A stretch of 64,000 nt of DNA. Origin: DAONDQ01 sp035402645. Lineage in GTDB: Bacteria; Cloacimonadota; Cloacimonadia; Cloacimonadales; DAONDQ01. Position numbers and translations under genes: made by a program. A model generated the notes under the pieces. It saw nothing but the letters and a program-made list of their open reading frames with translations. It did no database searches and was not told where the DNA came from. Location of the stretch: assembly GCA_035402645.1 (NCBI GenBank), contig DAONDQ010000003.1, positions 1-64,000 on the forward strand, given 5' to 3'. Of this stretch, positions 61,739 to 64,000 are shown piece by piece. Positions within the stretch are counted from its first letter, which is position 1; each line of letters opens with the position of its first letter.

Positions 61739-61773
61739 TTATTAGTTTTTAGTTGTTAGTTATTAGTTATCTC
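61739..61773. repeat. Degenerate 7-bp tandem array (TTATTAG type)
   Basis: Five heptamers (TTATTAG, TTTTTAG, TTGTTAG, TTATTAG, TTATCTC) start at 61739, 61746, 61753, 61760 and 61767. The last unit contains the complement of the acyltransferase stop codon, so the array abuts the 3' end of that gene. Confidence 0.75.
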
Positions 61774-62552
61774 AAAGGCGGATACTGATTGAATTTGTTA
61801 TTGATGATATCAAACGTCATGTCGCTTAATTTCTGTCTTTCCATATCCTTTTCAATGGGTACTTCATCGAATATTGTCACTTCAACCCTGATTTCCTTCA
61901 ATTTCAGCATGATCGGGAAGTGAGGGAAGAATGCCATATCACCGTACCAGCATATCAAATCACGATTGGAAAGACTGAATGGTTTACCGTCTATGGTTAT
62001 GTACCTGATGCACATGGGAATTACAGGTGTTTGTGACTGGATGGCAGATTCAAAAAGGGATTTTCTGAATGGATGAACATAATCTCCGTTAAAACTCGTA
62101 CCTTCAGGAAAGAGGGCAAGGTCGAACCCTTCCTTCATAACTTCCGTGATTTTTATTAAATCTTCTTTCAAGGCGGAGATATGACGTCTATCCGTGTAAA
62201 GGCTTCCCCCCAACTGTGTGATTTGACCGAGGAACGGTGTGCTTTTCATCTCAATTGAAGTAATGAAAAGCATGGGATGGATGGAAGCGAGAATGGGGAT
62301 ATCCATATAGGAAACATGGTTCGTAACAATAAGATGGTTTCGTTCAGTCAAAATAGATAGTTTTTCAGGATTGGTCACAGTCACTTTGAATCCCATGATT
62401 CGTATCAATTGCTTTGCCGTGTGGGCAATATTCAGCATAAGCTTTTGACGTCGCCTCGTCTTATCACGATTGACGCACAGAACATAAATACCAGAGACGA
62501 AGAACCGAATCAGTTCCATTATAATAGACAGGGATTTCAGTATATACTTCAT
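61767..62552 (-). CDS. PlsC/OlsA-type lysophospholipid acyltransferase
   Basis: This 261-residue membrane-associated O-acyltransferase has an N-terminal hydrophobic helix and the motifs NHVSYMDIP (catalytic HX4D) and LFPEGTSFNG. The family acylates lysophosphatidic acid or, as OlsA/GlsA, the hydroxyl of a 3-hydroxyacyl amino acid. The start overlaps the stop of the upstream OlsB-like gene by 4 nt, which favours the aminolipid role over general phosphatidate synthesis. RBS GGAGAG precedes the ATG. Confidence 0.9.
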   Translation of the reverse strand: MKYILKSLSIIMELIRFFVSGIYVLCVNRDKTRRRQKLMLNIAHTAKQLIRIMGFKVTVTNPEKLSILTERNHLIVTNHVSYMDIPILASIHPMLFITSIEMKSTPFLGQITQLGGSLYTDRRHISALKEDLIKITEVMKEGFDLALFPEGTSFNGDYVHPFRKSLFESAIQSQTPVIPMCIRYITIDGKPFSLSNRDLICWYGDMAFFPHFPIMLKLKEIRVEVTIFDEVPIEKDMERQKLSDMTFDIINNKFNQYPPLR

Positions 62553-63397
62553 CTCTCCGATTTACGGGCGTGGGATTGAGTGAGTTGTTCCACATCGAGA
62601 AGGGTGAGAAAATCAACACAGCGGAAACTCTTATCGAGCGCAGGTGTTCCGCATATCTTTGCACCGGCTTTCAGATATGAATGCAGCAATGAAGGCACCA
62701 TTTTTTTTACTTCTGATTCCTTCTCAGGATCATAGAATTTACTGCATCCTTTTCGGATGTACTTTTTAATACCAAATATCTTGAATTTCCCGCGAGGTTT
62801 GATCTTTGTCATTTCCTCAAGAAGTCCCTTTTCCCTGAAATAGCAAAGCATTGCCAGTATTTTTTCCCTATCCATGGTCTTCACACTGGAACAGCCGAAC
62901 ATATACTTGGTATCGCTCTTTTGCAGATACTCCCTGATTCCTTCCCATAGCAGGGCAATTGTCACACCATTCCGATAATCCTTATGCACGCATGCTCTTC
63001 CCAGTTCCAGTTTGTTGCCGGGGAGTTTGGTGATATGCCTCATGTGGAATTCGGTAGCAGTATAGAATTTCTTGGTGTGCAGGGATGAGTTCAGGCGATA
63101 AGTGCCGATGGGCTGATTTGTCCTCTTGTCAATGATGAGAAGATGGTCACACTTCTTGTCAAATCGGTCGATGTCCGCTTCCAGGAGTTTCTTCTTGTGT
63201 AGCAGTTCTTCAATGAAAACATCATGGCGAAGACGTAGAGCCATCTGAAGTTCTTCAGTATTTTCAGCAGTCTTAATGATATAATTCTCTTTTTCAATAA
63301 AAATGCTGATCTTGGCATGGAAGTTGCGGATTCTATTATTATGAAGGGATCTTCTTATCGAATGGACTATATTTCTCTTTGATTTAGCTTTCTTCAC
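62549..63397 (-). CDS. OlsB-like N-acyltransferase (GNAT, hemolysin/OlsB family)
   Basis: This 282-residue protein uses a GTG start. The core resembles the OlsB/autoinducer-synthase-like GNAT group: MALRLRHDVFIEEL, DRFDKKCDHLLIID, PIGTYRLNSSL, ELGRACVHKDYRNG and IALLWEGIREYL. Known OlsB and GlsB proteins join a 3-hydroxyacyl chain to the amino group of ornithine or glycine. Together with the coupled OlsA-like gene it should make an amino-acid-containing membrane lipid; which amino acid is used cannot be told. A TTGACA box lies 78 nt upstream. Confidence 0.85.
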   Translation of the reverse strand: MKKAKSKRNIVHSIRRSLHNNRIRNFHAKISIFIEKENYIIKTAENTEELQMALRLRHDVFIEELLHKKKLLEADIDRFDKKCDHLLIIDKRTNQPIGTYRLNSSLHTKKFYTATEFHMRHITKLPGNKLELGRACVHKDYRNGVTIALLWEGIREYLQKSDTKYMFGCSSVKTMDREKILAMLCYFREKGLLEEMTKIKPRGKFKIFGIKKYIRKGCSKFYDPEKESEVKKMVPSLLHSYLKAGAKICGTPALDKSFRCVDFLTLLDVEQLTQSHARKSER

Positions 63398-63451
63398 TGT
63401 CTGTTTTTTCCTTTACAGTACAAAAGGGTTACTTTTCATATCTTTTTTTGT

Positions 63452-63480
63452 TAGTATCTGAAAGCATAAGAGAATGTCAA
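63452..63480 (-). promoter_or_regulatory. Promoter of the OlsB-OlsA operon
   Basis: On the minus strand TTGACA (63475-63480), a 17-bp spacer and ATACTA (63452-63457) form a plausible sigma70-type promoter in the divergent region. The start codon is about 55 nt from the -10. Confidence 0.5.
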
Positions 63481-63577
63481 GAATGATTTTCAGATTATTT
63501 TCTTTCTTGGTTATATTCTTGCATAACAGGATAGGTTATATTCTCAAACTGCATAGAAGTTAAAAGGAGCGCATAAA

Positions 63578-64000
63578 TTGAAGAAGTTTGTAGTGTACCT
63601 CGTCATTGCTGTCATTACTACTTTTGCTCTTGCCGAGACAACAAGCGTGCAAGTGAAGATGAACAACGCCCGTTGTGACGTCAAAGGAACCGTTACATCC
63701 CTGAGTGTGGATGATTTTGGCTATATCACTGCTCCGGGAAGATACAGGCTTCCCTGCAGACGTGTGAACGTGATTTTGCCATCCAATGCAGATCATATCA
63801 CTTGGCAGGCAACATTCTCAAGGGAAACGATCCCACTCACAAATGCTCTTGAAAAGAACACTCCCTATTCCGATGGGGAAAGATATCTCACTTCTGACGA
63901 GCATGCATCGAATCTTCAGCATGTAAAATATGCTGGGATTGGGCATTGGGGAGATGTGACCTTTGCACGCTTCGATGTACTCCCATACACTTATGATGAA
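63578..64000 (+). CDS. Secreted protein, gingipain-like (C25) propeptide, cut by the window end
   Basis: The frame opens with TTG at 63578, 8 nt after AGGAG, and runs open for 141 codons to the window edge. A signal peptide (KKFVVYLVIAVITTFALAE) is followed by YITAPGRYRLPCRRVNVILP, then NADHITWQA and HVKYAGIGHWGDVTFARFDV ending PYTYDE. The pattern of a surface value compared with a reference, then a G-x-P/R-x-LP-type strand, resembles the propeptide of C25 gingipain-like cysteine proteases common in secreted proteins of this group. The catalytic part, if any, lies outside the window. Confident that it is coding; family moderate. Confidence 0.65.
   Translation, partial: MKKFVVYLVIAVITTFALAETTSVQVKMNNARCDVKGTVTSLSVDDFGYITAPGRYRLPCRRVNVILPSNADHITWQATFSRETIPLTNALEKNTPYSDGERYLTSDEHASNLQHVKYAGIGHWGDVTFARFDVLPYTYDE

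Overview
The window looks like a piece of a Candidatus Cloacimonadota (WWE1) chromosome or a close relative. The grounds are a bacterial V-type ATPase operon of the E-DUF2764-A-B-D-I-K layout, many very large secreted beta-rich proteins ending in a FlgD-like C-terminal module (YPNPFNPET...GQ.VKTL...WDG...SGVYF...K) that resembles a type IX-type sorting tail, an outer membrane outlook (lipobox protein, Wzi-like barrel, AMIN domain, lytic transglycosylase), moderate G+C and an anaerobe-like repertoire. The assignment is inferred from gene content; no rRNA or other phylogenetic marker was compared. I found no rRNA, tRNA, CRISPR array, insertion sequence or phage gene.

Layout. 1-655 is a repeat-filled intergenic region. 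656-2985 holds a beta-helix gene remnant, a nitrilase-like protein with an altered triad and a radical SAM protein. 3448-7296 is a secreted beta-propeller facing a lipoprotein. 7594-10071 is leuS. 10074-17198 (minus) holds two envelope operons: M48 peptidase-TPR-lytic transglycosylase, then AMIN/TPR/TM/HTH protein-Wzi-like barrel-GT2-flippase-like protein. 17596-23457 is a tandem pair of secreted endonuclease I paralogues. 24362-31824 (minus) is the V-ATPase operon, whose proteolipid keeps every Na+ ligand known from Enterococcus hirae NtpK. 31993-32490 is a Cys-type glutathione peroxidase. 33021-39937 holds two giant beta-helix surface proteins, the first with a zinc phospholipase C-like head. 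40041-41657 is a MutS-like ATPase, followed by a secreted FN3-like protein and a decayed sorting module. 43556-46835 holds a UvrC-N-like protein, purC, a receiver and a membrane peptidase. 46878-52172 (minus) is a hybrid histidine kinase and a cohesin-containing secreted phosphoesterase. 52345-55269 (minus) is gap, a class II aldolase and an EIIA-CBS fusion. 55482-61505 holds a GNDxY-repeat/HEAT protein, an MFS transporter and a U32 peptidase. 61767-63397 (minus) is a probable OlsB/OlsA aminolipid pair. The window ends inside a gingipain-like propeptide that starts with TTG.

How they fit together: the dominant theme is the cell envelope and secretion. At least seven intact proteins carry the same C-terminal module and so presumably share one export machine that is not encoded here. 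Central metabolism (glycolytic gap/aldolase, purC, leuS) and ion energetics (V-ATPase) are interspersed. The most unusual structural signals are non-coding: two head-to-head arrays of degenerate 11-bp units (32598-32693 and 59320-59420), several 7-bp degenerate arrays, and a hairpin placed directly before the ribosome binding site of two related beta-helix genes. The most unusual proteins are the 13-copy GNDxY-repeat protein and the membrane-spanning AMIN-TPR-HTH protein.
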